Positions 43,198 through 52,562 of a stretch of DNA of 64,000 bases are shown here, in pieces. Positions within the stretch are counted from its first letter, which is position 1; every line of letters starts with the position of its first letter. The notes beneath the pieces are model-generated. The model did no database searches, had not been told where the DNA came from, and saw nothing but the letters and a program-made list of their open reading frames with translations. A program made the translations under genes and the position numbers. The DNA is from Bin87 sp965116565 (GTDB taxonomy: Bacteria > Chloroflexota > Dehalococcoidia > Lucifugimonadales > UBA3495): positions 558,001 to 622,000 of the forward strand of contig OZ220699.1 of NCBI GenBank assembly GCA_965116565.1, written 5' to 3'.

Positions 43198-45675
43198 ATG
43201 ATGAATCCCGCAGCAAAGCAGAAACTGGTGGTGATCGGAAACGGTATGGCCGGCGCCCGATTCGTCGAGGAAATGGTGAACCTGGGAGGGCAGGATACCT
43301 ACGACATCACGGTCATCGGTGAGGAGTCCTGCGGCAACTACAACCGCATCCTGCTCTCCGGCGTGCTGTCGGGCTCCCACGACGCGGACGGCATCTTCAT
43401 CAATCCGCTGGATTGGTACGCCGAGAACAACGTGACCCTCCATGCCGGCGTCCGCGCCATCGGCATCGACCGCAAGGGCAGGATGGCATACGGCTCCGGC
43501 GGACTGCTGGTGCCCTACGACAAACTGGTGATCGCCACCGGCAGCAGCGCGTTCGTCCCGCCCATGGAAGGGCTCTATGACGACGAGGGCGATTTCAAAA
43601 ACGGCGCCTTCGTATTCCGCAGCCTGGACGACTGCGCCGCCATCATCGAGCACGCAGAGGGCGCCCGCAAGGCGGCCGTCATCGGCGGGGGGCTGCTGGG
43701 CCTGGAGGCGGCCCGCGGGCTGATGAACCGTGGGCTGGAGGTTGACGTGGTGCACCTCATGGGCTGGCTGATGGAGACGCAGTTGGACTCCCTGTCCGGT
43801 CAACTCCTGCAGCAGAGCCTGGAGGAGTTGGGAGTGCGGTTCCACCTGGAAAAGCTGACCACAGCGGTGTTGGGCGACGACCGCGTTACCGGCCTGCAGT
43901 TCAAGGACGGCGACACGCTGGACTGCGACCTGGTGGTGATGTCGGCCGGCATTCGCCCCAACGTGGACCTGGCGCGGATGGCTGGCCTCCATGTGCGACG
44001 CGGCATCCTGGTCAACGACGGGCTCACCTGCCGCAACGACCAGGACATCCACGCCATCGGCGAGTGCGCCGAACACCGCAGCCAGGTGTACGGTCTGGTC
44101 GCCCCACTGTGGGAGCAGGCACGCGTCCTGGCCGAAAGGCTCACCGGACGCAACACGGAATCCGCATACGCCGGGTCCCGGATATCCACCAAGCTCAAGG
44201 TGATGGGCGTGGAACTGGCCGTAGCGGGCAGCAAGGACCCGCTGGACGATGACGACGAGGTGGTGACCTACGTCGAGCCCAACCGCAACGTGTACAAGAA
44301 AGTCATCGTACGCGAGGGCAAGGTCGCCGGCGCCATTCTGCTGGGCGACGGCCTCACCATGCCCCGCATCCTGCAGGCCTTCGACCGGGGAGAGTCCCTG
44401 CCCGAGAACCGCTCAGAGCTCCTGTTCCCCCTGGCGGCCGACGCAGGTGCGGCGCTCAACGTGGAGGACATGCCCGACGACACCCAGATCTGCAACTGCA
44501 ACGGCGTCACCAAGGGCAGGATCGTCGCGGCGGTGGACGGCGGATGCCGCAGCCTCAAAGCCGTATGCGACGCCACGCGGGCCGGAACCGGCTGCGGTTC
44601 CTGCAAGATGCAGGTGCAGGCTGTGCTTGAACTCGCCGCCGATGGACTGGTGGCGGACGACCCCTCGGCCCACTACTACGTGCCGGGCATTCCCCTGACC
44701 AGGCCGGAACTGGCGGGCGCGATCAAGGCCATGGAACTCAAAAGCGTGTCCCGGGTTTTCGATGCCCTGGCCGGCGGCAGGGAGGACGCCGGCAGCAAGC
44801 AGGGCCTGGCCTCGCTGCTGCGCACCATCTGGGGCGCGGAGTACGAGGACGAGCGTGACGCCCGTTTCATCAATGACCGTGTTCACGCCAACATCCAGAA
44901 CGACGGCACCTTCAGCGTGGTGCCCAGGATCTACGGCGGCGTCACCACGCCGGACCAACTGCGCCGCATCGCCGACGCAGCCGAGAAGTTCGATGCCCGG
45001 ATGGTGAAGATCACCGGCGGCCAGCGCATCGACCTGCTTGGCATCCCCAGGGAGCACCTGCCGGCGGTCTGGCAGGAGGTCGGGATGCCATCCGGACACG
45101 CCTACACCAAGGCGTTCCGCACCTGCAAGACCTGCGTGGGAACCGAGTTCTGCCGGTTCGGCGTGGGCGACAGCACCGCGCTGGGCGTCAAGATTGAAAA
45201 GCGGTTCCAGGGCATCGAGAGCCCGCACAAGATGAAGCTGGCCGTGTCCGGGTGCCCCCGCAATTGCGCCGAGAGCACCACCAAGGACGTGGGCGCGACC
45301 GCCATCGAGGGCGGCAGGTGGGAGGTGTACATCGGAGGGGCCGCCGGCTCCCGGGTGCGCAAGGGCGACGTGCTGTGCGTTACCGACACCCACGACGAGA
45401 CCCTGCTGATGATGGGCCGGTTCATGCAGCACTACCGGGAAAACGCCCGCTACCTGGAACGCACCTACGATTTCGTGGAACGGCTGGGCATCGAACACCT
45501 GCGCCGGGTCCTGGTGGAAGACAGCGAGGGCATCTGCGCCAGGCTGGACCGGGACATGCAGGCCGCCGTGGACGCCTACCGGGACCCCTGGCTGGAAGCC
45601 TCCGACCCGGTGCATCCCAACCAGTTCGTCACCACTCCTGCGGCTGATGGCGAAACGGCGGCCGTCGGGAGGTAG
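43198..45675 (+). CDS. nirB: Assimilatory nitrite reductase, large subunit
   Basis: Reduces nitrite to ammonium with six electrons from NAD(P)H. The 825-residue protein has FAD/NAD-binding domains (Val-Ile-Gly-Asn-Gly-Met-Ala-Gly; Val-Ile-Gly-Gly-Gly-Leu-Leu-Gly-Leu-Glu). A BFD-like [2Fe-2S] site follows with Cys432-x-Cys434 and Cys466-x2-Cys469. The sirohaem-[4Fe-4S] half has Cys643-x2-Cys646, Cys652 and the Ser-Gly-Cys686-Pro-Arg-Asn-Cys690 motif. All expected domains are present at the family's usual length. It is tightly packed: three bases after the nitrate reductase and four before nirD, an obvious operon. Confidence 0.95.
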   Translation: MMNPAAKQKLVVIGNGMAGARFVEEMVNLGGQDTYDITVIGEESCGNYNRILLSGVLSGSHDADGIFINPLDWYAENNVTLHAGVRAIGIDRKGRMAYGSGGLLVPYDKLVIATGSSAFVPPMEGLYDDEGDFKNGAFVFRSLDDCAAIIEHAEGARKAAVIGGGLLGLEAARGLMNRGLEVDVVHLMGWLMETQLDSLSGQLLQQSLEELGVRFHLEKLTTAVLGDDRVTGLQFKDGDTLDCDLVVMSAGIRPNVDLARMAGLHVRRGILVNDGLTCRNDQDIHAIGECAEHRSQVYGLVAPLWEQARVLAERLTGRNTESAYAGSRISTKLKVMGVELAVAGSKDPLDDDDEVVTYVEPNRNVYKKVIVREGKVAGAILLGDGLTMPRILQAFDRGESLPENRSELLFPLAADAGAALNVEDMPDDTQICNCNGVTKGRIVAAVDGGCRSLKAVCDATRAGTGCGSCKMQVQAVLELAADGLVADDPSAHYYVPGIPLTRPELAGAIKAMELKSVSRVFDALAGGREDAGSKQGLASLLRTIWGAEYEDERDARFINDRVHANIQNDGTFSVVPRIYGGVTTPDQLRRIADAAEKFDARMVKITGGQRIDLLGIPREHLPAVWQEVGMPSGHAYTKAFRTCKTCVGTEFCRFGVGDSTALGVKIEKRFQGIESPHKMKLAVSGCPRNCAESTTKDVGATAIEGGRWEVYIGGAAGSRVRKGDVLCVTDTHDETLLMMGRFMQHYRENARYLERTYDFVERLGIEHLRRVLVEDSEGICARLDRDMQAAVDAYRDPWLEASDPVHPNQFVTTPAADGETAAVGR

Positions 45676-45679
45676 CGTC

Positions 45680-46051
45680 ATGGTGCTGATCACGAAGACT
45701 CCGGAGGTGTTTGCGGTGAGCGATATGTCCGCGACGGCGACCCACAACCTCGGCAGCGCCGCGCAGATTCCTCTCGGCGAAGGGCGACGGTTCGAAGTCG
45801 GGGGCGTGGGCATCGCGGTGTTTCGCGGCCGGACGGGACAGGTGTACGCCACGCAGGCCGAGTGCCCCCACCGGGCCGGGCCCCTGGCCGACGGCTTGCT
45901 GGGCGGCGAAGCGTTGATCTGCCCGCTGCACAACCTCAGATTCAACGTTGCCACCGGCGAACCCCTGGGGAACGACTGCCCGGCGTTGCGAACCTATCCG
46001 GTTTCGCTGAATGAGGCCGGCGAAATCGTGGTCCTGGCATCCGAATATTGA
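45680..46051 (+). CDS. nirD: Nitrite reductase small subunit, Rieske type
   Basis: A 123-residue Rieske [2Fe-2S] protein that partners NirB. The cluster motifs are Cys62-Pro-His64 and Cys81-Pro-Leu-His84, with Phe-Asn-Val-Ala-Thr-Gly-Glu-Pro close behind. ATG 45680 is chosen because GGGAGG lies seven bases upstream; the open frame reaches back into nirB but is not needed. A C-terminal Tyr-Pro-Val-x-Leu segment matches the family. It lies between nirB and the transporter gene narK. Confidence 0.9.
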   Translation: MVLITKTPEVFAVSDMSATATHNLGSAAQIPLGEGRRFEVGGVGIAVFRGRTGQVYATQAECPHRAGPLADGLLGGEALICPLHNLRFNVATGEPLGNDCPALRTYPVSLNEAGEIVVLASEY

Positions 46052-46082
46052 CCGTCCCGCTGCACCCCTCGGAGATGAGCAA

Positions 46083-47444
46083 ATGAGCCTGCTGAATGCC
46101 GCCGCAGATGGCGGCAAAGCGACCCGGATACGCCTGTTCAGCCTGGCGGCGCCGCAGATGCGCACGTTCCACCTCACCTGGTTCGCCTTCTTCCTGTGCT
46201 TCTTCGGGTGGTTCGGCATAGCGCCGATGATGGCGGTGGTGCGCGAGGACCTGCTCCTCACCAAGGCGCAGATCGGCAACACAATCATCGCGTCGGTGGC
46301 CATCACCATCGTGGCCCGCCTGGTCTTCGGCTGGCTCTGCGACCGCATCGGCCCCCGGCTGGCCTACAGCGGCCTGCTGATCGTCGGTTCAATACCGGTC
46401 ATGTGCATCGGCCTGGCCCAGAACTACGAGACGTTCCTGCTGTTCCGCCTGGCCATCGGTGTCATCGGCGCGTCCTTTGTCATCACCCAGTACCACACCT
46501 CGGTGATGTTCGCGCCAAACGTGGTGGGCACGGCCAACGCCACCACCGCCGGCTGGGGCAACATGGGCGGCGGCATAACCCAGATGGTCATGCCCCTGGT
46601 GTTGGTCGGCGTCCTCATGTTCGGCGTGAGCGAAACGCTGGGCTGGCGCATCGCCATGGTTATCCCGGGAGCCGCGCTGATGCTGGTGGGAGTGGCCTAC
46701 TACTTTCTCACCCAGGATTGCCCGAACGGCAACTATCGCGACCTGCGCGCCCGTGGTCTGATGCAGGAGTCGGGCGGAAGCAAAGGCTCATTCCTGGAAG
46801 CCGCCAGGGATCCTCGCGTCTGGGCGCTGTTCGTCATCTACGGCGCGTGCTTCGGCGTGGAGTTGACCATCAACAACATCGCCGCGCTGTACTACTATGA
46901 CCGCTTTGAGCTTAACCTGGCCACCGCCGGCATCATCGCGGGTCTGTTCGGCGCGATGAACATCTTCGCCCGCACCCTGGGCGGGTTCTTCGGCGACAAG
47001 ATGGGCATCCGCTTCGGTCTGAAGGGACGCGTGATGTTCCTGGGTGGGGTGCTGCTGGTGGAAGGGTTGGCCCTGATCCTGTTCTCCCAGATGGCGACCC
47101 TGTTCCTGGCGGTCGGCGCGATGATCGTGTTCAGCATGTTCGTGCAGATGTCAGAGGGAGCGACCTTCTCCGTGGTGCCATTCATCAACCGCAAGGCGCT
47201 GGGTTCCGTGGCCGGCATCGTGGGCGCCGGCGGCAACGCGGGCGCCGTGGCCTTCGGCTTCCTGTTCCGTTCCGAGAGCCTCAGCTACGCCGACGGGCTG
47301 CTCATCGTGGGCGCTGTGGTGATAATGGCTTCCACCCTGGTGCTGGCGGTGCGGTTCTCGCCGGAGACCGAGCGTGAAGAGAGGCGCGCCCTGGATCTCG
47401 CCCTGGCTGATCGGGCGGGCTTCGTTCCGTCAGCGGCCGACTGA
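46083..47444 (+). CDS. narK: Nitrate/nitrite transporter, NarK-type major facilitator
   Basis: 453 residues with about twelve helices. It carries the nitrate-porter signatures Phe-Phe-Gly-Trp-Phe-Gly-Ile-Ala-Pro-Met, Ala-Gly-Trp-Gly-Asn-Met-Gly-Gly-Gly (first nitrate signature) and Ala-Gly-Gly-Asn-Ala-Gly-Ala (second signature, as Gly-Ala-Gly-Gly-Asn-Ala-Gly-Ala-Val). The loop motif Gly-Trp-Leu-Cys-Asp-Arg-Ile-Gly-Pro-Arg of the MFS superfamily is present. ATG 46083 lies eight to nine bases after GGAG. As the last gene of the operon it supplies substrate to the reductases, and it may also export nitrite. Confidence 0.95.
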   Translation: MSLLNAAADGGKATRIRLFSLAAPQMRTFHLTWFAFFLCFFGWFGIAPMMAVVREDLLLTKAQIGNTIIASVAITIVARLVFGWLCDRIGPRLAYSGLLIVGSIPVMCIGLAQNYETFLLFRLAIGVIGASFVITQYHTSVMFAPNVVGTANATTAGWGNMGGGITQMVMPLVLVGVLMFGVSETLGWRIAMVIPGAALMLVGVAYYFLTQDCPNGNYRDLRARGLMQESGGSKGSFLEAARDPRVWALFVIYGACFGVELTINNIAALYYYDRFELNLATAGIIAGLFGAMNIFARTLGGFFGDKMGIRFGLKGRVMFLGGVLLVEGLALILFSQMATLFLAVGAMIVFSMFVQMSEGATFSVVPFINRKALGSVAGIVGAGGNAGAVAFGFLFRSESLSYADGLLIVGAVVIMASTLVLAVRFSPETEREERRALDLALADRAGFVPSAAD

Positions 47445-47976
47445 ACGAGTCCCGAATCGCAACGTCCACTGGTGTGAGACCGAAAGCCGGGTGGGACGGC
47501 GATAACCGGTTCGTCCACCGGGTCCCGTGCCGAACCGTGCCGACGGACATCATTTCTGCGATAGGACACCTGGAAGGCTGGATTTTGGGCCGGATACCCA
47601 CTCAGCGCATGTGGAAATGGCGGTGGAGACGCGGATGGCGGTCCTTGCCGGCAATCGCCGCCGATTGCGAACGGCGATTGGTCTGCGCGACGGGCACATC
47701 CTTTTGGCAGCTGTCGGCCGAACCAACCGAGCCACTTGTTTGCGATCAACGCCGCGAAGGTGCCCACGATGGCAACTTGTATGATCAATCCGTTCTGCCG
47801 GCAGGCCCGTCGGTGGGGCAGGTGGGGAGGGCGCGTCGTAGGCAACTGGGCGAGCCGGGCTGACGTCCGTACTGCGCCGACGAACAGTAGGACACCCTTC
47901 CCGCCGCGCTGGTCGCTCCGAACGGATCCACGGGCTAAAAGGCCCGCATCTGCAAGTGTGGGAGACACCGGCAAGG
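47445..47976. other. Intergenic stretch after the nitrate operon
   Basis: Nothing is firmly identified. On the minus strand around 47700-47790 a short hydrophobic segment (Val-Ala-Ile-Val-Gly-Thr-Phe-Ala-Ala-Leu-Ile) sits in an otherwise Pro/Arg-rich frame without a start site. No terminator with a T tract was found. Confidence 0.3.
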
Positions 47977-48110
47977 CGATGTGGCGGGCCGGCCTCGACG
48001 AAGAGGAATACGTGCGGGTCGAAGGCGGATGGATGTATCGGAGCAGGAAGTCGGCTCCCTTCTTCCATACCACCTTCGAGGATAGTTGGGCCAGGCAGCC
48101 GTTCATCTAG
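47977..48110 (+). pseudogene. C-terminal remnant of a SnoaL-like (NTF2-fold) protein
   Basis: The last ~43 codons of an open frame ending at TAG 48108-48110 read Glu-Glu-Tyr-Val-Arg-Val-Glu-Gly-Gly-Trp, then Ser-Arg-Lys-Ser-Ala-Pro-Phe-Phe and Phe-Glu-Asp-Ser-Trp-Ala. This is the characteristic final strand pair of SnoaL-like proteins. The N-terminal ~90 residues of such a domain are missing; the upstream codons are Arg/Pro-rich noise. It is judged a truncated relic of a small cyclase- or dehydratase-like protein. Confidence 0.45.
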
Positions 48111-48122
48111 TGCGGCACGATG

Positions 48123-49478
48123 TCAACCGATCGGCGGCGCCTGGTTCAACCCGGCAACCCGCTCGCACCACTGCGCCGCGCCCAGTACCCTGCCCTCCTG
48201 CGCCCACGGCCCGCCGAACTGCACCGCCATGGGCATCCCCAGCTCGCTCAACCCCGTCGAGACCACCACCGTGGGCAAACCCGCCGCCGTCCACGGCACC
48301 TGGAACGCGGCATCTCCGGTGGTGTTCAGGTCGCGGGGAGCTGGGGACGGCATCGCCGGTGTCATCACCACGTCGACCCTGTCAACCATCTCGCTGAAGT
48401 CGGCGCGGAACTGCCGCCGCAGCCGCTGGGCCTTCAGGTACGCCGACGTGGGCATGACCATGCCCATCTCCATGCCGGCGCGGATGCGCGGACCGTAGTC
48501 CCCGGCCCGCACTCGGTGATTGGCCCCGTGGACTCCCGCGCACTCGACGTTGGACACGATGCGCTGGGAACTGTGGATTACGGCGAAGCTGTCGGGCAAC
48601 GGTATTTCCTCGACCTCCGCCCCGGCCTCCGCCAGCTGATTGGCGATTGCCTCGGTGTGCGCCCACATCTCCGGCGTGGCGTAGTCCTGGTAGAACTGCC
48701 GCACCAAGCCGATGCGCGGGGGCCGGTCGTGCTCGGCCATCTGCGCCATGAAGTCGGGCACGGGTTCGAGCAGGCTGCCGGGATCGTTGTCGTCCGTGCC
48801 GCTGAGGACGGTCAGCATCAGCGCGGCATCGGCCACCGTGCGCGTCAGGATGCCGACGTGGTCCAGCGACCAGCTCAACGGGGCCACCCCGTATCGGGAG
48901 ATGCGTCCGTAGGTGGCCTTCACGCCCACGATGCCGTTGTAGCCCGCCGGCCGGCAGGTGGATCCGCCGGTCTGTGAGCCGAGCGCCGCCGGCACCATGC
49001 GTGCCGCCACCGCCGCTGACGACCCGCTGCTGGAACCGCCGGGTGTGTGCTCCAGGTTCCACGGGTTGCGCGTCGGCGAGGGGTCGCCCGAGGCGAACTC
49101 GGTGGTGACCGCCTTGCCGAGGATGATGCCGCCGGCAGCTTTGATCTTCGCCACCGATGTCGCGTCGTAGTCGGGCACGAAATCGGCGTTCACCTTCGAT
49201 CCGCAGGCGGTGAGCATCCCTTCGGTGTAGAAGATGTCCTTCAGGCCCACGGGCACGCCGTGGATCGGCCCCAGCGGGTCACCTCGCTGCACCGCCGCCT
49301 CACGTTGCCGGGCCGCCGACAGCACCGCGTCCCGGTCGATGGTTACCCAGGCCTGCAGGTCGCCGTCCAGTGCGTCGATGCGCGCCAGCAGCGATTCGGC
49401 CAGCGCCACCGGCGACAGGATTCCCTCGCGAATCTGCGCGGCGGCTTCTGCTACCGAAAGCTCGTGAAGTTCAGTCAT
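48123..49478 (-). CDS. Amidase-signature hydrolase
   Basis: A Ser-cisSer-Lys hydrolase of about 451 residues. The catalytic Lys lies in Pro-Val-Gly-Leu-Lys-Asp, the Gly/Ser-rich signature is Thr-Pro-Gly-Gly-Ser-Ser-Ser-Gly-Ser-Ser-Ala-Ala-Val-Ala-Ala, and the nucleophile lies in Gly-Ser-Gln-Thr-Gly-Gly-Ser. It resembles GatA, but the context (no gatB/gatC) argues for a free amidase acting on an organic amide. ATG 49478 gives better spacing to GAGG than the adjoining ATG 49481. It stands at the start of a catabolic region with several unrelated degradative enzymes. Its substrate cannot be told. Confidence 0.85.
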   Translation of the reverse strand: MTELHELSVAEAAAQIREGILSPVALAESLLARIDALDGDLQAWVTIDRDAVLSAARQREAAVQRGDPLGPIHGVPVGLKDIFYTEGMLTACGSKVNADFVPDYDATSVAKIKAAGGIILGKAVTTEFASGDPSPTRNPWNLEHTPGGSSSGSSAAVAARMVPAALGSQTGGSTCRPAGYNGIVGVKATYGRISRYGVAPLSWSLDHVGILTRTVADAALMLTVLSGTDDNDPGSLLEPVPDFMAQMAEHDRPPRIGLVRQFYQDYATPEMWAHTEAIANQLAEAGAEVEEIPLPDSFAVIHSSQRIVSNVECAGVHGANHRVRAGDYGPRIRAGMEMGMVMPTSAYLKAQRLRRQFRADFSEMVDRVDVVMTPAMPSPAPRDLNTTGDAAFQVPWTAAGLPTVVVSTGLSELGMPMAVQFGGPWAQEGRVLGAAQWCERVAGLNQAPPIG

Positions 49479-49779
49479 CATTCAACCTCGCATATCCGCT
49501 CAGGGTCGTTGCTCTGGCTCATGTTGGCGCGTCCCGGCACGGGCGGGAGTACCAATGTGCAAGATACCCCGCGGGCGCGTGGCCGTCCAGAGCCGGTCCC
49601 ATCTCCCGCGTACTCGCTTCCGTCAATGTCAACGGGAATTGATCCAGGACTGATGCCGGGTACGCGACATGGTCAGGACTGGTCGGGCTGGTGTGGGAAG
49701 TGGTACAACCGCTGGGGACAAACCCCGAGCATCCTCCGTGCACACATTTGCATCAGACACTTGGGCGAGGTCAACAAAC
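49479..49779. other. Divergent intergenic region, amidase / aldo-keto reductase
   Basis: About 300 bases without a supported gene. The frame of the downstream gene is open from 49669, but without a start signal there. Confidence 0.3.
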
Positions 49780-50592
49780 ATGGAATACCGCAAACTCGGC
49801 AACCTGGACGTTTCGATCATCGGACTGGGAACCTTACGAACCTTCGATGTCGCCGACCACGACGAGATCGTGGTGCGAAGGCAGATCGTGGACAACTGCC
49901 TGGACAGCGACGTGAACCTAATCGACACCGCCGCCTGGTACGGCAATGCCGAGCAGGTGCTGGGCGAGATCACCGAGGACCGTCGTGAACGGTTCTACAT
50001 CGCCACCAAGGTGCGCACCGAGGGGAGGGAGGCCGGAGAAGCCCAGATTGCCCGTTCCTTCGAACTGCTGCAGACCGACTACATCGACCTGTTCCAGGTC
50101 CATAACATGATCGACTGGCAGACTCACCTTCCCACCCTGGAGCGCCTCAAGGGAGAGGGCAGGATCGGCATGGTGGGCGTGTCTGCCATGGTGCCCGAGA
50201 CCTACCCCACCATCATGGACCTGATGCGCCAGGGTCGGGTGGACACCGTCCAGATTCCTTACAACGTGATGAACCGGAGTGTTGAGGACGAACTGCTGCC
50301 CCTGGCCGAGGAACTGGGCGCCGGCGTCCTGGTGATGGAGCCGTTGCAGAAGGGCCGCTACGTCCTGGACCTGAAGCGGCAGCCGGACCTCACACCGCTG
50401 CAGGACTACGGCATCAACACCTGGGCTCAGGCCCTGCTGGCTTGGGTGATTTCCGACCACCGCGTGAGTTCGGCCATACCCACCACCTCACGCCCGGAGC
50501 GCATCCGGGAAAACGCGCAGGCGGCCGATGCCGCCGGGCTGCCCCAGGAGTTCCGCGACTACATCCGTTCCGAGGCGGAGCGGTGTTTGTGA
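49780..50592 (+). CDS. Aldo/keto reductase
   Basis: 270 residues with an (alpha/beta)8 barrel. The catalytic tetrad can be placed: Asp and Tyr in Leu-Ile-Asp-Thr-Ala-Ala-Trp-Tyr-Gly, Lys in Ile-Ala-Thr-Lys-Val, His in Phe-Gln-Val-His-Asn. The C-terminal cofactor segment Ala-Ile-Pro-Thr-Thr-Ser-Arg-Pro-Glu-Arg-Ile is present. It should reduce an aldehyde or ketone (or oxidise the alcohol) with NADP(H). ATG 49780 has GAGG ten bases ahead, and the barrel starts at once (Glu-Tyr-Arg-Lys-Leu-Gly). The sequence is closest in feel to the short YccK/Tas-like groups; its substrate is unknown. Confidence 0.85.
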   Translation: MEYRKLGNLDVSIIGLGTLRTFDVADHDEIVVRRQIVDNCLDSDVNLIDTAAWYGNAEQVLGEITEDRRERFYIATKVRTEGREAGEAQIARSFELLQTDYIDLFQVHNMIDWQTHLPTLERLKGEGRIGMVGVSAMVPETYPTIMDLMRQGRVDTVQIPYNVMNRSVEDELLPLAEELGAGVLVMEPLQKGRYVLDLKRQPDLTPLQDYGINTWAQALLAWVISDHRVSSAIPTTSRPERIRENAQAADAAGLPQEFRDYIRSEAERCL

Positions 50593-50734
50593 TTGCAACC
50601 GGCAGGCCGGACAACGGGTACAAGGATAACTATGACCATCTCTTCCCCGAACTGCCGGAACGCACCCGCCTCTCCCGCCGGCTGCAAACCTGATCCTGCT
50701 GGACCGGCTACTTCCTCGCCCCGCCTGCCATCCT

Positions 50735-50905
50735 GGCCATCCCCTCGGTGAACAAGGCCCCGGTCATGCAACTGGCCCGGTGCGAGCGCATCGAACGTCG
50801 TGAAAACGTCATCGCGTGGGCGACGGAGGCACCGGCAAGACCCACGTGGCCCTGGCGCGACGCCGACTGCTCAACCTTTTCGCAGTCCCGTTCCTTGCCG
50901 ACCAT
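50735..50905 (+). pseudogene. IS21-type IstB helper ATPase fragment
   Basis: The plus strand encodes Pro-Ser-Val-Asn-Lys-Ala-Pro-Val-Met-Gln-Leu-Ala-Arg-Cys-Glu-x-Ile-Glu-Arg-Arg-Glu-Asn-Val. After one frame change near 50810 it encodes the P-loop Gly-Asp-Gly-Gly-Thr-Gly-Lys-Thr-His-Val-Ala-Leu-Ala. This is the start of the IstB ATP-binding region. About 55 residues remain of ~250; no IstA and no element ends were found. The remaining bases between 50593 and 51092 show no gene. Confidence 0.6.
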
Positions 50906-51092
50906 CGTTTGGACGTCCGCGAACTCGCGCCTGCCGGTAACGCGTCGCCGGGCGATATCGCCCGGCTGCCCGGCGCCCGGTGGCGGCGGTCCCTCGTGGG
51001 CCATATAATCTCCAACTGTCGGAGTGAACACAAGCGCTCATCACCATCGGTGGGGCACCGTGGCGTCGACCGTCAGGCAGGGAGATGAACTC

Positions 51093-52493
51093 ATGGCAGA
51101 CGTGCAATTTGCGACCCTTTCCGGGGATTACACCGTGGTTCGCCAGGCATCAGTCAACGAATTTCGGAGCGCCCTGCACGGCGTATCTCTGCTGCCAGGA
51201 GACGAAGGTTACGATAGCGTGCGGCGGGTCTGGAACGCCACGGTCGACAAACGGCCCGCGCTGATCGCCCGGTGCAGCGGAACGGCCGACGTGATCAGAT
51301 CCGTCAATTTCGCCAGGGAAAACGACCTCCTGATCTCGGTGCGCGGCGGCGGCCACAACTTCCCCGGCAACAGCGTTTGCGAGGACGGGTTGATGATCGA
51401 CCTTTCCCTGATGACCGGCGTCCGCGTCGATCCGGCGGCCAGAACGGTACGCGCCCAGGGGGGCGCCAAATGGGGAGCCTTCGACCACGAGACCCAGGCC
51501 TTCGGACTCGCCGCGCCGGGGGGCACCGATCCCGACACGGGCATTGCGGGCCTCACGCTGGGCGGCGGCATCGGATGGCTGTCCGGCAGCCATGGGCTCA
51601 GTTGCGACAACCTGATCTCCGCCGACGTGGTCACCTCCGATGGAAAGATGCTCACCGCCAGCGCCGATGAAAACCCCGACCTGTTGTGGGGCCTGCGCGG
51701 CGGCGGCGGCAACTTCGGCGTCGCCACCTCGCTCGAGTACCGGTTGCATCCCGTTGGTCCAGCGGTGTTGGCGGGTTACCTGGTTTACCCGTACGACAAG
51801 GCGAGGGAATTGCTCGCCCTGGTCGGCGAATTCACCGCCAATATGCCCGACGAGATGAACATCGTCGTCTTCCTGGCGACCGCGCCGGACGGCGGGGACA
51901 AGGTATGCAGAATTCTCCTCTGCTACTACGGCTCCATCGGGGAGGGGGAGCGTGTGATCCGGCCGCTGCGCAAGTTCGGACCGCCGTTGTCGGACGATGT
52001 ACGCCCCATGACGTACACCGACGCCCAGGCCCTGGCGTTGGCCCCCCAGGGGCGGCATAACTACCTCAAATCTCACTTCATGAGCCAGGTGGCAAACGAA
52101 GCAGTGGAGATCAATCTGGACTTCTTTGACCGGGTGACCTCGCCGCTTTCCAGCGTCCTGTTCCAATATCTCGGCAACGCCACGCGGCGCGTGCCGGCCA
52201 CCGAGACTGCCTTCGGACACCGGGGCGCGTTGTGTGAATGGGCCACCAACGCGGTATTTCTGGACCCGGGCGAATCGGAGATCCACGTCCGGTGGGTGCG
52301 GGAGTTTGCATCGGCGCTATCGCCGTTTTCGTCGGGCCCTTACATCAACCAGGTGGGCGCTGAGGCCGAGGAAGGGGCCGCGGAGATTCAGGCGGCATTC
52401 GGCGACAACTTCGAGAAACTGGCCGCTCTCAAGCACAGGTATGACCCGACCAACATGTTCAGCCACAACCACAACATCCGGCCGCGAGCCTAG
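51093..52493 (+). CDS. FAD-linked oxidoreductase with berberine-bridge-enzyme C-terminus
   Basis: 466 residues. The FAD-binding PCMH half contains Val-Arg-Gly-Gly-Gly-His-Asn (the His is the usual covalent FAD site), Asp-Leu-Ser, and Gly-Leu-Thr-Leu-Gly-Gly-Gly-Ile-Gly-Trp-Leu. The C-terminal BBE motif is Tyr-Asp-Pro-Thr-Asn-Met-Phe-Ser-His-Asn. Such enzymes oxidise alcohols or sugars, often to lactones, with O2 or another acceptor. ATG 51093 lies nine bases after GGGAG; the longer frame to 51024 has no signal. A convergent SMP-30 lactonase gene lies 69 bases further on, so a sugar-to-lactone-to-acid route is a reasonable guess. Confidence 0.85.
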   Translation: MADVQFATLSGDYTVVRQASVNEFRSALHGVSLLPGDEGYDSVRRVWNATVDKRPALIARCSGTADVIRSVNFARENDLLISVRGGGHNFPGNSVCEDGLMIDLSLMTGVRVDPAARTVRAQGGAKWGAFDHETQAFGLAAPGGTDPDTGIAGLTLGGGIGWLSGSHGLSCDNLISADVVTSDGKMLTASADENPDLLWGLRGGGGNFGVATSLEYRLHPVGPAVLAGYLVYPYDKARELLALVGEFTANMPDEMNIVVFLATAPDGGDKVCRILLCYYGSIGEGERVIRPLRKFGPPLSDDVRPMTYTDAQALALAPQGRHNYLKSHFMSQVANEAVEINLDFFDRVTSPLSSVLFQYLGNATRRVPATETAFGHRGALCEWATNAVFLDPGESEIHVRWVREFASALSPFSSGPYINQVGAEAEEGAAEIQAAFGDNFEKLAALKHRYDPTNMFSHNHNIRPRA

Positions 52494-52502
52494 GCTCCGG
52501 AG

Positions 52503-52553
52503 CGGTATCCGCCACGGCCCGCCCACGCCGCGCTGTGCGGGTCTCCGATACCG
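52503..52553. terminator. Hairpin between convergent flavoprotein and lactonase genes
   Basis: CGGTATC (52503-52509) pairs with GATACCG (52547-52553), with an inner CCCGC/GCGGG pair. It lies in the 69-base gap between two convergent genes. There is no T tract, so this is a weak call. Confidence 0.3.
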
Positions 52554-52562
52554 AGCGACGAT

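Noticed and set aside
44413..45954. Minus-strand open frame of 513 codons opposite nirB/nirD
   Set aside because: The plus strand encodes unmistakable NirB and NirD motifs; the antisense frame has no recognisable domain.
47285..48106. 273-codon minus-strand frame overlapping the narK end
   Set aside because: It overlaps a conserved gene end and is Pro/Arg/Ser-rich without domain or start site; only a short hydrophobic segment is notable.
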